From Phyllostachys edulis (Eukaryota > Streptophyta > Magnoliopsida > Poales > Poaceae), in assembly GCA_036346405.1 (NCBI GenBank), contig CM070566.1, positions 49,169,268 through 49,233,267 of the forward strand: 64,000 nt of DNA. The letters run 5' to 3'. Every line of letters starts with the position of its first letter. The first letter of the stretch is position 1. The notes below the pieces were generated by a model. It ran no database searches. It saw only the letters and a program-made list of their open reading frames with translations, and was not told where the DNA came from. A program made the position numbers and the translations under genes. Below are positions 22,919 through 32,840 of the stretch, one piece after another.

Positions 22919-24813
22919 TGTTGGACCGAAAAGGCGACTAGAGGGGGGGTGAATAGGAGCTCAAAAACTTTTTCACTTGAATGGATTCAACTTGTAAATC
23001 ACTTCAATAGCTATGAGAGCTATGAAGATCAATGATTAAGCACAGAGGAAGTCTTGTGTTGAATCCACTCTTAACCCCCAAAGCTCAGCAAACAAAATCG
23101 GAGAAGTGCTGAAAATCGTGGAAATCGAACAACCGCGAGTAAACGGGCGGTCGTACCAATGTGCGGTATGACCGTAGGCAAATGAGCGGTCGATGATGAA
23201 AGTGGTATGACCGTAGGCAAACAAGCGGTCATCTGATTGTCCCGAAACGACGACGACGAAAACCAAAATTGGCACAACTTTTGATCCACTTGGCCAAACG
23301 CTACGAGATTTGAAACACACCTTCCCAAAGAGGTTAGGAACCTATTCCAAGCAAAGAATGACTAGATCCACGTCAAAGTTCCTACCTTTCTTGAATTGAA
23401 CGAAAGAGGTTTCAAAACCGAAGTTTCAACCTAAACATGATCTAAACCTTGCTCGTGGGTGATGAATGATCAAGATGATCCTAGATGGGTTCCCAGATGT
23501 CACAAAGAAAGTTAGATCACGGCAAGAAACCAAACAAAACTCATGCGGATCAAAGAAACACCTCAAATCATCAAATAGAGAGAAAGAAAGCAAATAGACT
23601 CATCTTGAGAGAACTTTCTTTGGATTGATTTGATATGGTATTGGTTTACAGCCACTCCATCAAGGAGGACAAAGACTCAATACATGAGCACGAAATCAAA
23701 TCCAACTCTCTAGAACCCTAACCTCCACTAATCCTCTCCCTAAGCAAACTAGGGTTTCAAACACAATGAAAGGGTTGAGAGGTGCCGCCAAGACCCTCTC
23801 CTATTTATAGTGGAGGCTTAGACCTTCTAGAAGAGTAACCCTAATGGGCTCCGTTAAGGCCCAAAACAAACGGGTCACACACGCACGCATCTCAAAGCGC
23901 CGTTTTCACTTTTCTTGACCTAATCCACTTCTTGACGCACCGACTTGCGCCATGGTTGGCATTAGGTCACCAAGGCGATTTGGTGAAATTACCAAAATAC
24001 CCTTCTCGATCTTTTGCAAAGACCGAGTCCCATCTTCGTGAAGCACCTCCCATGCTTCGCCACGTGTAGGTTGATCCAATGCTCTCTTCATGTCGGCAAG
24101 TCTCTCCCATCCGGCCCCACCGAAACCACCATGGCACTTGCACCGACCTCGCCGCTTGATCGAACTCCGTCGACCGAATCGCCTGCTCGGTCACCTTTGT
24201 CCGTTTTCGCCATGCTTGACTCCATTGACCTCACCCGCATCCTCGATCGTTTCGACCTCGGCTCTCCAAGCTTAGTCCCGATCATCCTCGCCGCTGACCG
24301 TCATTGACCTCCAAGCAACCTCGCACATCAATAGACAAAGAAATCGAATCCGGAACAAGTTCTTCGCAACTTGACCCACGTTAGTCAAAACATGCATCAT
24401 GCAACACATATGCCATGAAACCCATGAACTTGACCTAACCCAACAACAAAACTCCAAGTTAACCAAACTTAGAACCAAAACCGGTACAACCGCCAAGTTA
24501 ACTCCTAGATAATCAAGATCATGGTCGTATCACCATATACCTAAGGTCGTCATCGCTCCTCAAGGAAATCCAAAACTTCCCAAAAACATCTTCTCCGAAA
24601 AACCATACCGCTTCTCAAACGGTTCAACTGTGATGCGGTACAACCGCTTCCTACACGCCGGTTCTACAAGATCATGGTCGTCTCATGACTTACACGCCGC
24701 ATACGACCGATTGTCCCGACATTTGTCAAAAACGCTGCTTCGACAAACCGAGAACGACATTGCCAATTGTAACATCATCCTAAGATCTCGTGCATATCCC
24801 CATGATATCCACA
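22919..24813 (-). repeat. 5' LTR of nested Sirevirus
   Basis: Partner of 13914-15812, with the same termini. The palindromic array at about 23145-23240 is present but eroded: the 39-bp unit is less regular than in the other LTR. Confidence 0.92.
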
Positions 24814-26899
24814 AGAATGAACAACGAGCTTGAGGAGGAGTTGTTTCGCGATGGAACAACCCGTGAAGAGGAGTCTCGACGAAGGATGGAGCTCGACCAA
24901 GACGAGGCTCCCACCTCTTTTCTCCGCAGAGGAATCCGTGGTTCTTCGCAGATGTAATGGGTGAGGTCCCATCGGTGCATGCGTTCGATGATGTCAGTAT
25001 GGTTCATAAGGCGGTTTGTGCTAATGGGTTGAGGAGTAGGGATGGCATAGCGGACCCGGAGAATGACATAATACGGAAGAACTTGTTGTTTCCAACCATA
25101 GAGGACATGAAAGTTTGGCTGCAAGAATACTCAGTGCGGCACCATCGTCCGTTCATAGTGCAACACCGATGTGAACAAGAGGTACACTTGTGAGGTGTGA
25201 AAGGGGGTGTGGATGGAAGGTATGGGGCCACAAAACAAGGGACAACCAATGGAAAATAGCAATGTGAAGCGACCTCACACTTGTGGGACCGCACAAGTGT
25301 CCGGGAGCACCTCCAGCGACCGCAAATTTCATTGCTAGGCGATATGGCGCTTGTGGGTGTCGATCCCGATGTGTCCGCCGCCACCCTTATCGAGGTTATC
25401 TACGGTTCATTAAGTACCGTGTGAAGTACGGAAAGCATGGAGGGCAAAGCAGAGAGCGATGCGCTTATTGTGGGGTGATTGGAAGGAGGCTTACGGTTTG
25501 CTTCCTCGAATCCTAACCGCTATGCGAGCCAAGAATCCGCATGGTGTTTCACCCTTGGCACGACAACCGCATTTAAACTCGATGGAGGGGTTACTGAAAC
25601 ACGCCCTTCAAGGGTGTATTGGTCCTTTGGGCAATGCATAGAGGCCTTCAAACACCGCAGACTGTCTTATCTGCTGACGCTACATTCTTGACGGGAAGTA
25701 CTATGGTGCCTTGATGCTCGCCGTGGGTATTGATGCGAGGACCAATCGATTCCATTAGCATTCGTGATTGACAGAGGGTGAGAGCAATGCAAGCTGGGCA
25801 TGGTTCCTGGATATAGTTCGGCTACGTCTCGTTGGGCCTGGACGACAGGTTTGCATCATCTCGGACAACCACCACGGCATTATGAACGCTGTGAAGAGCA
25901 GACTTGATGGACACCCGATGTCTTTGCATAGGTGGTGCATGCGCTATTTAGCGGCTAATTTTTTAAGCAATGCAAAGAGGAAGATCTCACCGTAAAGTTC
26001 AAAGCTGTTGTGCGGATGCTTGGAGAAGAGGGAATTCGAGGTCAAGTTGATTTGAGCCGAGTGGGTCGACTAACTAATCGGGTAAGTCGTGGTTGGAGGA
26101 AATCTTGCGAAGAAAAGGAGAAGTGGGCACAGCATACGATAAAGATGGCTGTCGGTATGGAATGATGACAACGAACATATCGGAGGTGTTCAACAACGTT
26201 ATTAAGGGTATCCGTGCGATGCCAGTATCTGCTATCTTGGAGTACTCCTTTCGAAAGACCAACAAGTACTTTGTGGAACGCTGGACCCGGGCAAGGGATG
26301 CATTTAACGCCGGCGAGCGTTGGGGTGTGGCTGCTACCAAGCACCTTGCTATCGCAGAGGCCGATTCATGCAATCAGGAGGCGGAGGAATACGACCCTAT
26401 TAAGCATATATACGCTGTCAAGGCAGCGGGGGGCACATCGATAGGGGGCGAACGTTACGGTGGCCGGAACCATAGAGTGAACCTGAGTGAGGGAAATCAG
26501 ACATGCATGGTCCCGACGTTGTTTGCATGTCCCATGCTCTCACGCTATAACCGCTGTCGCGGCGCTGTAAGTCACCTTACCTTCATTGCGTCCGAATTCT
26601 CGAAGCAAGCCACGATGCAGACTTGGGAGAAGCGATTCGAGCCTTATCTAGATCCCTCACATTGGCCACCGTACGTGGGGGAGGAATACATTCCCGACGT
26701 AAACATGATGAACAAGCTACGCGGCCGAAGGAAGAGGAAGAGGCTTCGAAATGACATGGACCGCGCACAGCAAGGCGGTAAAGACATGTACTCTCTAGGG
26801 GACTTCAACGATGCCAAGAGTACGAGCAGTGCTCGGAGTGCCACGAGCACGACACACAAGGGCAAAGCACGCCAAGAATCCCACCACAGGTTAGGTTAG
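24814..26899 (+). pseudogene. MULE (MURA-like) transposase, main part
   Basis: Cuts and joins the element at its terminal repeats in the nucleus. Domains in order, across several frames: MuDR N-domain (TIEDMKVWLQEYSVRHHRPF near 25095, then RYTCEV and pHTC-like residues to 25290); LWGDWKEAYGLLPRIL (25465-25510); the MULE catalytic domain with DATFLTGKYYGALMLAVGID near 25675-25735 (first Asp), WAWFLDIVRL, then ISDNHHGIMNAV (second Asp, about 25857) and HRWCMRYLAANF; and a long open frame 26093-26899 with GMMTTNISEVFNNVIKGIR and a Cys-rich SWIM-like end in which the CxC is changed. Frameshifts near 25190, 25460, 25690 and 25990 leave it non-functional. The N-terminal part lies at 13307-13913, beyond the Sirevirus. 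Confidence 0.88.
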
Positions 26900-27053
26900 C
26901 GGCGGCGCACATGTCGCCCACCGACTTGAGGTGTTGAATGCTGTTGTCAACGCAAAAATGGTTGATCTTTACGTATATAGTTCTTTCATTTGCAGTTGAC
27001 ATATTGTTTTGTACGTCATGTGATCTTACAAAAATCCTATCTTGTAATGCAGG

Positions 27054-29512
27054 ATGCCGCAGCACGCGCAATACGCGTTGCTCCTCTCGGAGTACGACGA
27101 CGACCACCGCGCTCGCCGCATAGCCGAGGGTGGTCAGGTGAGATTTGCTGCTGTTGTACTTCATCGTGCTTGTTGTTTCACTTATTTATTTACGTATCTC
27201 TCTTGCAGGTACTCCAGCCACTTCGCCCTCGGACCCACACCCCCTAGATTGGGATGAGCGGTACGAGCCACACGTCCGCTCAGCAGGTCTCCTTGCTTTA
27301 GCGATAGTTGTCAACGGCTCCCTCGTATGGATGGTTCTGCGCTCCAAGATCGGTGGACCGTGGCGCCGGAGACTCACACTTTCCACCTACCGTCAGCGAG
27401 ATGACTATCACGCTTCAGACGGGCGTTGGTATTTTTGGGTCTCCCGTAGAGGTGAGCTCGGATCGGGACGCGTCAACACGGGTGGGTGAGACCGGGTGGG
27501 GCGTGGCTCGAGTGCGACCGAGGACCCTCGGACTCGAGAGACAACAGCCATCCGCGGTGCTTGCATCATGGTCATACAAGACTTTAGCGCAGCCCGCCGA
27601 ACGCAGATGTCGCCACAGTGGAGCGCTTCGCAAGGGCGTGGATGTGGCATCTACTTGGCTCCTTCCTCTTCCCGGACGGTTCAGGCAACGCTGTCTCCTG
27701 GATTTACTTGCCGATTTTGGCAAATTTCACGACGGCAGGGACATACAGTTGGGGTTCAGCTACACTGGCGTGTCTGTACCGGCATCTGTGCGATGCATGC
27801 CGATCAGGGAGTGCGGAGGGCAACTTGGGTGGCTGCGCATACCTCCTGCAGATCTGGATGTGGGAGCGTTTCCGGGTCGACTCCACTCGTCTTTGCCTTG
27901 CAGTGCGGATTTTTAATTAATCACTCAAGTCTCGTTCGAAGAAATACGACCGATATATATCTCCATGCGTGCATGGCCATAGCCCATTGAACACGAGGCC
28001 TCACGCCCCACAAGAGCCTACCTTTGGAGCTCTATCATAGCACCCATTGGGCGTCCGAGGTCGCGTACTCGCAGATACTGAACGAGGCTCGACGTCATCA
28101 CACAGACCGTGTCATCGCTTCGGGTTATTTTACTTGTTGCATTGACCTATTGAACTAAACCATTTGTTTGCAGTCACGTGGGCGCCATACGTCCGAGACG
28201 CAGGTCGATGGCCTTGCGCTAAACCCGATGTGTGAGTAGGGCCAGCCTCGTGGTTGACCCTCTCGCCATTGATCTACTTCCATGCAGTGGAGTACCATTT
28301 GCCCCATCGGGTCATGAGGCAGTTTGGGAAGTTTCAGGCATGGCCACCAGCAGTTGTTCTCGGCGATTTAAACCTTCATGGGTAAGTCCTCGTCATGTAT
28401 GTGCGGCCGGTAGCGCGCTTTGTGCTAACTTTAGATTGTCGCCGCCGCAGATGAACCGAAGGCGGAGGTACCGGCACACGGACTGGTCACATTATCACCG
28501 AGCCTACGTGTTGGAGTGGCAGGACCGAACAAATCGGTCCAGGGACGTGCCGCAGATCCATCAGAGGCATAACTTCGCCGATACCTCACGGTGGCTACAA
28601 ATACGCGCGTCTCCGGCCGACCGGCGATGACCGGCGCGGATGTAGATGATGGTGATGACGACGAGGAGGACATCGTGGGCGACTCACGATGAGTTCACAC
28701 GGACGGGCACTCAGCCGGAGAGGGCCCCTATCAACGCTTACTACGTGAGTACATTGTATCACACCACTAATTAGCAATGTCACTATGCGTAGGCTAATTG
28801 AATGTGTTTTCCCGTTCGTAGGGAAGACAAATACCAAGATAAGCAACGAGGCCGGAAGGTTCTTATGCTCTGTGAGGGTTCGGAGGAGCTTCCAACGCTT
28901 AGGGACTTCACGAGGTAACACACACTACGTTAAATTAACATGTTGTCCCTTGTTATTTATTTTGTTGCATTAAACTTCACTACCTTTTTCTTGTTCAACC
29001 TTGTAGTTGGTTCGCCGCCAATGCCGGCGACTGGCCGCAAAGATGAGCTGTGTGGCGGCATCGGGAGAGGTCGTGCTACCTGGGCCGACTCAGAGTGGCT
29101 CAGACGAGGCCGGGGAGGATGAGGAGGAGGCCGGGGAGGCTGAGGAGGCCCAGGAGGAGGCCCAGGAGGAGGACGAGGAGGAGGCCCAGGAGGAGGACGA
29201 GGAGGACGTCGCTGCTAGGATTCCCGACGAGATGCTCCTCAAGGACCTGGTTGATGCACCACCCTCGACACAGCCGACTCAGGACACCCCACCACGCCGT
29301 CAGAACGGCGTGATCGCTACGACATTAGTTCCAGAACGCCGCCGAGGGCACATGAGCCCAACACCAAGATGCGAGGTTCACGCCGGAATGGGTGGTCTGC
29401 TACCGAAAGCGCAAATCGATGGGATGGATTATCGTGTGCTTGCCTTTTGTACGCTTCATATCTTATGGAACTTTGTCCGTCATTTTGAAAGTTGTATGAA
29501 ATTAGACGGATG
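27054..29512 (+). pseudogene. Plant mobile domain (PMD, MAIN-like) gene carried by the MULE
   Basis: The first exon starts MPQHAQYALLLSEYDDDH at 27054 and ends at a GT donor at 27139; it resumes after TTGCAG at 27210. Then follow LDWDERYEPHVRSAGLLALA (27243-27302), a block like THTFHLP and MTITLQ (about 27370-27415), and the most conserved PMD stretch, RFARAWMWHLLGSFLFPDGS with SWGSATLACLYRHLCDACR and LLQIWMWERF (27622-27880). Further exons give VTWAPYVRDAG (28175), HAVEYHLPHRVMRQFGKF (28285-28340) and DWSHYHRAYVLEWQDR (28482-28530). A C-terminal exon (29043-29512) is strongly acidic, with Glu/Asp runs. The PMD is shared by the Arabidopsis MAIN/MAIL1 proteins and many transposons. Frameshifts near 27240 and 27480 suggest decay. 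Its position directly downstream of the transposase matches the known MULE-PMD association. Confidence 0.8.
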
Positions 29513-29687
29513 ATGGTTGCATGTTATTGCTTTGCTTGAATGAAATTATTGTAATGAACTTGGATGTGGCCTCGCTTTGGATGACAAAATAACATTATCA
29601 CGATATGGATGAAATCATCGCTTTAGCTGATTGCTTTGCTTGAATGAAATCGGTGTTTGCTTTATTCAATGCGGTGAGTGCTACCGC
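29513..29687 (+). other. Short spacer between PMD gene and satellite
   Basis: AT-rich, with a repeated phrase GCTTTGCTTGAATGAAAT at 29529 and 29633, so it looks like a small internal duplication. No gene is seen. Confidence 0.5.
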
Positions 29688-30245
29688 CACGCCACTAATA
29701 ACGGCGTGAGGACTTAACCCCGGCGGCGACAAGGCTAGGTGCAAGCCCTTCGGCACATGAAGCATCTTGGCGTGGCGGCATGTTTTTGCCACGCCGTTAA
29801 TGGTGGCGTGACAACCGCGATTGTCACGCCACTAAAATCGGGCGTGATGACTTAGCCCCGGCAACAAGGCTAGGTGCAAGCCTTCGCACATAAAGCATAT
29901 TGGCGTGGCAAAGACGCTTTTTGCCACGCCGCAATGGTGGCGTGACAACACGGATTGTCACGCCACTAAAATCGGGCGTGATGACTTAGCCCCAAGAAGA
30001 ATAAGGCGAGTGCAAGCCTGCGCACATAAAGCATACTTGGCGTGGCGGCGACGTTTTTGCCACGCCGCAATGGTGGCGTGACAACACGGATTGTCACGCC
30101 ACTAAAATCGGGCGTGATGAGACTTAGCCCCGGCAGCAACAAGGCTAGGGTGCAAGCCCTCTGGCACATGAAGCATACTGGCGTGGCAGCACGTTTTTGC
30201 CACGCCAGCACGGTGGCGTGACAATACAAGATTGTCACGCCACTA
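29688..30245. repeat. Internal satellite of ~135-bp units built on the TIR hairpin motif
   Basis: Four units start with CACGCCACTA at 29688, 29825, 29959 and 30095, and a fifth start is at 30236 (steps 137, 134, 136 and 141 bp). Each unit holds two hairpin-forming pairs: CACGCC...GGCGTGA and GGCGTGGC...GCCACGCC. The same motif makes up the terminal inverted repeats of the MULE. Confidence 0.9.
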
Positions 30246-30602
30246 AAACCGTTAGGGTTACGCCTTTACGTTTCATTCAGGTTAGGGTTAGGTTTAGGTT
30301 AGGTTAAAGTCTTACGCTTCATTCTGGGTTAGGGTTAGGGTCGTTAGGTCAAGGGTCGTTTAGGGTTAAAGTCTTACGCTTCATTCGTGGTTAGGGTTAG
30401 GGTCGTTAGGTCAAGGGTCTTACGTTTCATTCGTGGTTTAGGGTTTTGATTGAGGGTCGTGGTTAGGTCAAGGGTCGTTAGGGCTTTTGATTGAGGGTCG
30501 ATTACTGTCGTGGTGGTTTTAGGTTCGTGGTTAGGGTTAGGGTTTGTGTTTATAGGTCAAGGGTCGTGGTTAGGGTTTGATTGAGGGTTAGGTTAGGTTA
30601 GG
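30246..30602 (+). repeat. Degenerate TTAGGG-like block
   Basis: About 355 bp of GGTTAGGGTTAGG, GGTCGTTAGGTCAAGGGTCG and TCTTACGCTTCATTC phrases. It resembles plant telomere repeat (TTTAGGG) but is irregular, and is mixed with a longer unit of about 70 bp. It lies inside the MULE, so it is not a chromosome end. Confidence 0.75.
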
Positions 30603-31181
30603 TTACTGATCAAATGAGTCGACTTTGTGCGGTGACAAGCCCACACGGGCGCCTTTTGGCGTAAATAAGACCAAAGGAGACAACCTTGCGCACTGACAAT
30701 CATCCTTTCTCTGGTCGACGTGATAACACTCTACGTCTTTCCTTGCAGAGTAATATCTTTTCGTTCTGAAAAGCTGGTGAGGCGATCAGAGTTATCACTG
30801 TGCAAAGCTGTCCCGTCTTGTCTTGTCACTCTCCAAGACTGTGTCCTTTGGCCTTGTCACTGCAATGTTTGCACCGTAGTCTTGTTATCGCAAAAAAGCC
30901 GCCCCGCCGATCTTGTCATCAAGCAAAAGCTGCCTGTCGATCTTGTCATCGCGTAAAGGTCGTCTCTTTTGGTATTGTCACTGCACAAAGCTGCCCCATT
31001 TGGTCTTATCTCTGCCCAAAGCGAATAAAACCCGTTAAGTCTTGTCATCTACAGCCTAACACATTACCCCATCAAGTCTTGGCCTCCCCCGGCTATAAAT
31101 TGTGCACCCATGCTTTGCAAGGACCACTCGATCCTTCAAACCGTAGAAAGAAGAACCTTCTCCGTCATACACTAACATACC
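30603..31181 (+). promoter_or_regulatory. Upstream region of the GRF zinc-finger gene
   Basis: No ORF of note. A TATA box (GGCTATAAAT, 31091-31100) stands 82 bp before the ATG at 31182. Upstream, 30790-31075 holds six or more imperfect copies of a CTTGTCATCGCnnAAAGC phrase spaced 40-60 bp apart, which may be a promoter repeat. Confidence 0.5.
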
Positions 31182-31636
31182 ATGGCGTACACCGAGGACC
31201 GGCCCAACCGGTCGCCGGCCGTGAGCTTCGCCGAAAGGAGGAGGACTTCGCCCTAACTACGGTTGGTGACGAACAAGCGTGCCCAACCTAAGTGGCGAAA
31301 TGCGAACATATCGGGAGGACGCTGCAGCGTGCGGTCATAGACGGCCCTTTCGATGGTGGACGACGTTTCTTCCGATGCCCATACTGGGGTAAATAGTTTT
31401 GTTCAGTTACTTATCGCTAATAGATCCTCCATACTAACCGTCACTTCAAAGCAGATGGCGAAATGTAACTTTACCCGCTGGATCGATCCTCCCCACGCTT
31501 ACTATGTTGTGAGGTACGTGGATGTATTGTGGAATTGAATCTTGATTTCGAGGCGCTAAATTGAAGATCTCAAGGAGCAAAATGATGACCTTCGCCAACA
31601 GATGCAACATGAGAGGGCAACGAGGAGGTCGTGAAC
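31182..31636 (+). pseudogene. GRF-type zinc-finger gene carried by the MULE
   Basis: The ATG at 31182 gives MAYTEDRPNRSPAVSFAER. After frameshifts, the GRF zinc finger is read as KCEHIGRTLQRA and GGRRFFRCPYWG (31285-31386), interrupted by an intron (GTAAAT to GCAG, about 31388-31454), and completed by KCNFTRWIDPPHAY (31463-31504). The cysteines expected for the zinc site are present (Cys in 'KCE', 'FRCPYW' and 'KCNF', plus an upstream Cys-Pro-Thr). A last segment, LKEQNDDLRQQMQHERA (31565-31617), is a short coiled coil, usual at the C-terminus of plant GRF proteins. GRF fingers bind nucleic acid. Frameshifts and an in-frame stop argue against function in this copy. Confidence 0.7.
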
Positions 31637-31639
31637 ATA

Positions 31640-32404
31640 GGAAGTTCCTATGATCCCACATGTTCTTTGCCAACCCTAGTCGCATATGTGCGTGCCACTA
31701 ACGACGGCCACCACGCCCTAGGCGCCCACCGGAGAACACTCCATGTGGGTTGTACGAGGCACCTTTCCGCATTAGTTCCTAAGGTCTAATTTATTTCCAT
31801 TCAAAAAGGCGATATGTATCGTAGGAGAACTTCGTTTATTGCATCGCATGATGTTGTTTCTTATGTATGTAACCAAACCACATGCGCCATGTTATTCCAA
31901 ACTTTGTTATGAAGTCTATTTTAATTCGCAACTTTCAATCTCGTCGTCTTTTCGCTTTCAATTCTTCGCGTAGTAAGGCATCGAACAACATGACAAAAAC
32001 AAGTTCCGAAAGTTTACGGTTTGGTCTATGACCACAAACCTATGATTCCAGTAGAATGTCTGCGCACCACCTATCATTCCACTAGGATGTCTACGCATCT
32101 TTCATCAACTGTCTCGTCTAGCATACCGCTCGCGATCTTTACACTAGGATGTAAACTCATTTTTTTCAAAGTTGCATTATATATCACTTCTAGGACACGC
32201 CCTAAAAATATTGTAAAGTGTCTAAGGTTTTCAAACCACAAAAAGATTACATGTCTATATATTCTATTTACTCTCAGCTAAAAAGGATGGTGTTATATTT
32301 GCTTATGTACAGTCTATATATTCTATTTTCAAGTTGCGAATAGAGACATGTTATGTACCACCGTATCTTCAACTATTTTTCATACAAATAGAATGCAAAC
32401 AAAT
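31640..32404. other. MULE 3' region without recognisable gene
   Basis: AT-rich sequence between the GRF gene and the right terminal repeat. I see no domain, repeat or RNA gene in it. Confidence 0.5.
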
Positions 32405-32712
32405 TATGCAATACATCACGCCATTTATCACGGCGTGATAGATATATATGTCACGCCAAGAACTACGGCGTGATTAATCGCTCTCACACGCCAAGAAAGG
32501 AGGCGTGATAGATGCCACGCAGCCTCCACGCCGGGCGCGTGGCGTGGCGAGGCTTGCTCGGCACCTTTGGCCACGCCAGAGCCGGTGGCGTGATAAGCGA
32601 TTTGGTCACGCCACGGTAGTGGCGTGACCAAAGGGGTCGAATTGGAAATAAAGTTGGCGAGGATTAATTTTAAAATATAATTAAAAAAAGGATTAAATAA
32701 TATAAAAAATTC
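32405..32712 (-). repeat. Right terminal inverted repeat of the MULE
   Basis: About 300 bp of CACGCC...GGCGTGA hairpins ending in the AT-rich tip AAAAAATTC. It aligns, reversed, with 10484-10755 and is followed by the second TCCCATAGC. Confidence 0.88.
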
Positions 32713-32808
32713 TCCCATAGCCAACTAGTGGCTAGTCCGATCGATGTGGCACCACATGTTGTACAACCAAATATCGTGGTTCAGTTGTGTCCTTTCATTT
32801 GTCTAGTA

Positions 32809-32834
32809 CTCTCTCAGTTCTTTTTTATTTGACT
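32809..32834 (+). mobile_element. Truncated Stowaway MITE at the duplication junction
   Basis: The first 26 bp of the Stowaway (CTCTCTCAGTTC...TTTGACT) are present after a TA. The sequence then jumps to the start of duplicate copy 2. The complete element is at 37174-37429. Confidence 0.85.
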
Positions 32835-32840
32835 GTCTAG

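Larger units (their letters stand above)
13914..24813 (-). mobile_element. Complete-length Sirevirus-like copia retrotransposon, minus strand, inserted in MULE transposase
   Basis: Two LTRs (13914-15812 and 22919-24813, about 1.9 kb each) enclose a 7.1-kb interior. Read on the minus strand the order is 5' LTR, primer-binding site (22916-22906), gag, protease, integrase, RT, RNase H, long 3' non-coding region, polypurine tract (next to 15813) and 3' LTR. This is the copia order. The flanking pentamers are GTAAT and AGAAT, sharing only three bases, so the target duplication has decayed or is not exact. The two LTRs are very similar but carry many small indels. Coding frames are broken throughout, so the element is dead. 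Confidence 0.92.
10484..32712 (+). mobile_element. Large multi-gene Mutator-like element (MULE) with nested Sirevirus
   Basis: Both ends begin GAATTTTTT (the right end reversed), and the terminal inverted repeats stay alignable for about 280 bp. The flanks are a perfect 9-bp duplication TCCCATAGC (10475-10483 and 32713-32721), the length expected for Mutator. The uninterrupted target CCCATAGCCAACTAG is present in copy 2 at 37080. Gene content, all on the plus strand: a MURA-like transposase, a plant-mobile-domain gene, an acidic tail exon and a GRF zinc-finger gene. There is also an internal satellite. Removing the nested Sirevirus leaves about 11.3 kb. The genes carry frameshifts, so this copy is probably no longer autonomous. 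Confidence 0.9.
4819..32834 (+). repeat. Tandem duplication, copy 1 (interrupted by hAT and MULE)
   Basis: Sequence 4821-10483 followed by 32722-32834 matches 32841-37198 with only scattered differences. Copy 1 spans 28016 bp. Removing the hAT element with one 8-bp target copy (1417 bp) and the MULE with one 9-bp target copy (22238 bp) leaves 4361 bp, against 4360 bp in copy 2. The unit runs from inside a gypsy LTR, through the copia remnant and its flank, into the first 26 bp of a Stowaway MITE. Confidence 0.92.

Noticed and set aside
13909..24818. GTAAT/AGAAT as a true target duplication of the nested Sirevirus
   Set aside because: Only three of five bases match; kept as uncertain rather than claimed.
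27415..27723. Minus-strand ORFs opposite the PMD gene
   Set aside because: They are shadows of the GC-rich plus-strand coding exon, where PMD motifs are clear.
30246..30602. Chromosome end or true telomere
   Set aside because: The repeat is irregular, short and lies inside a MULE with sequence on both sides.
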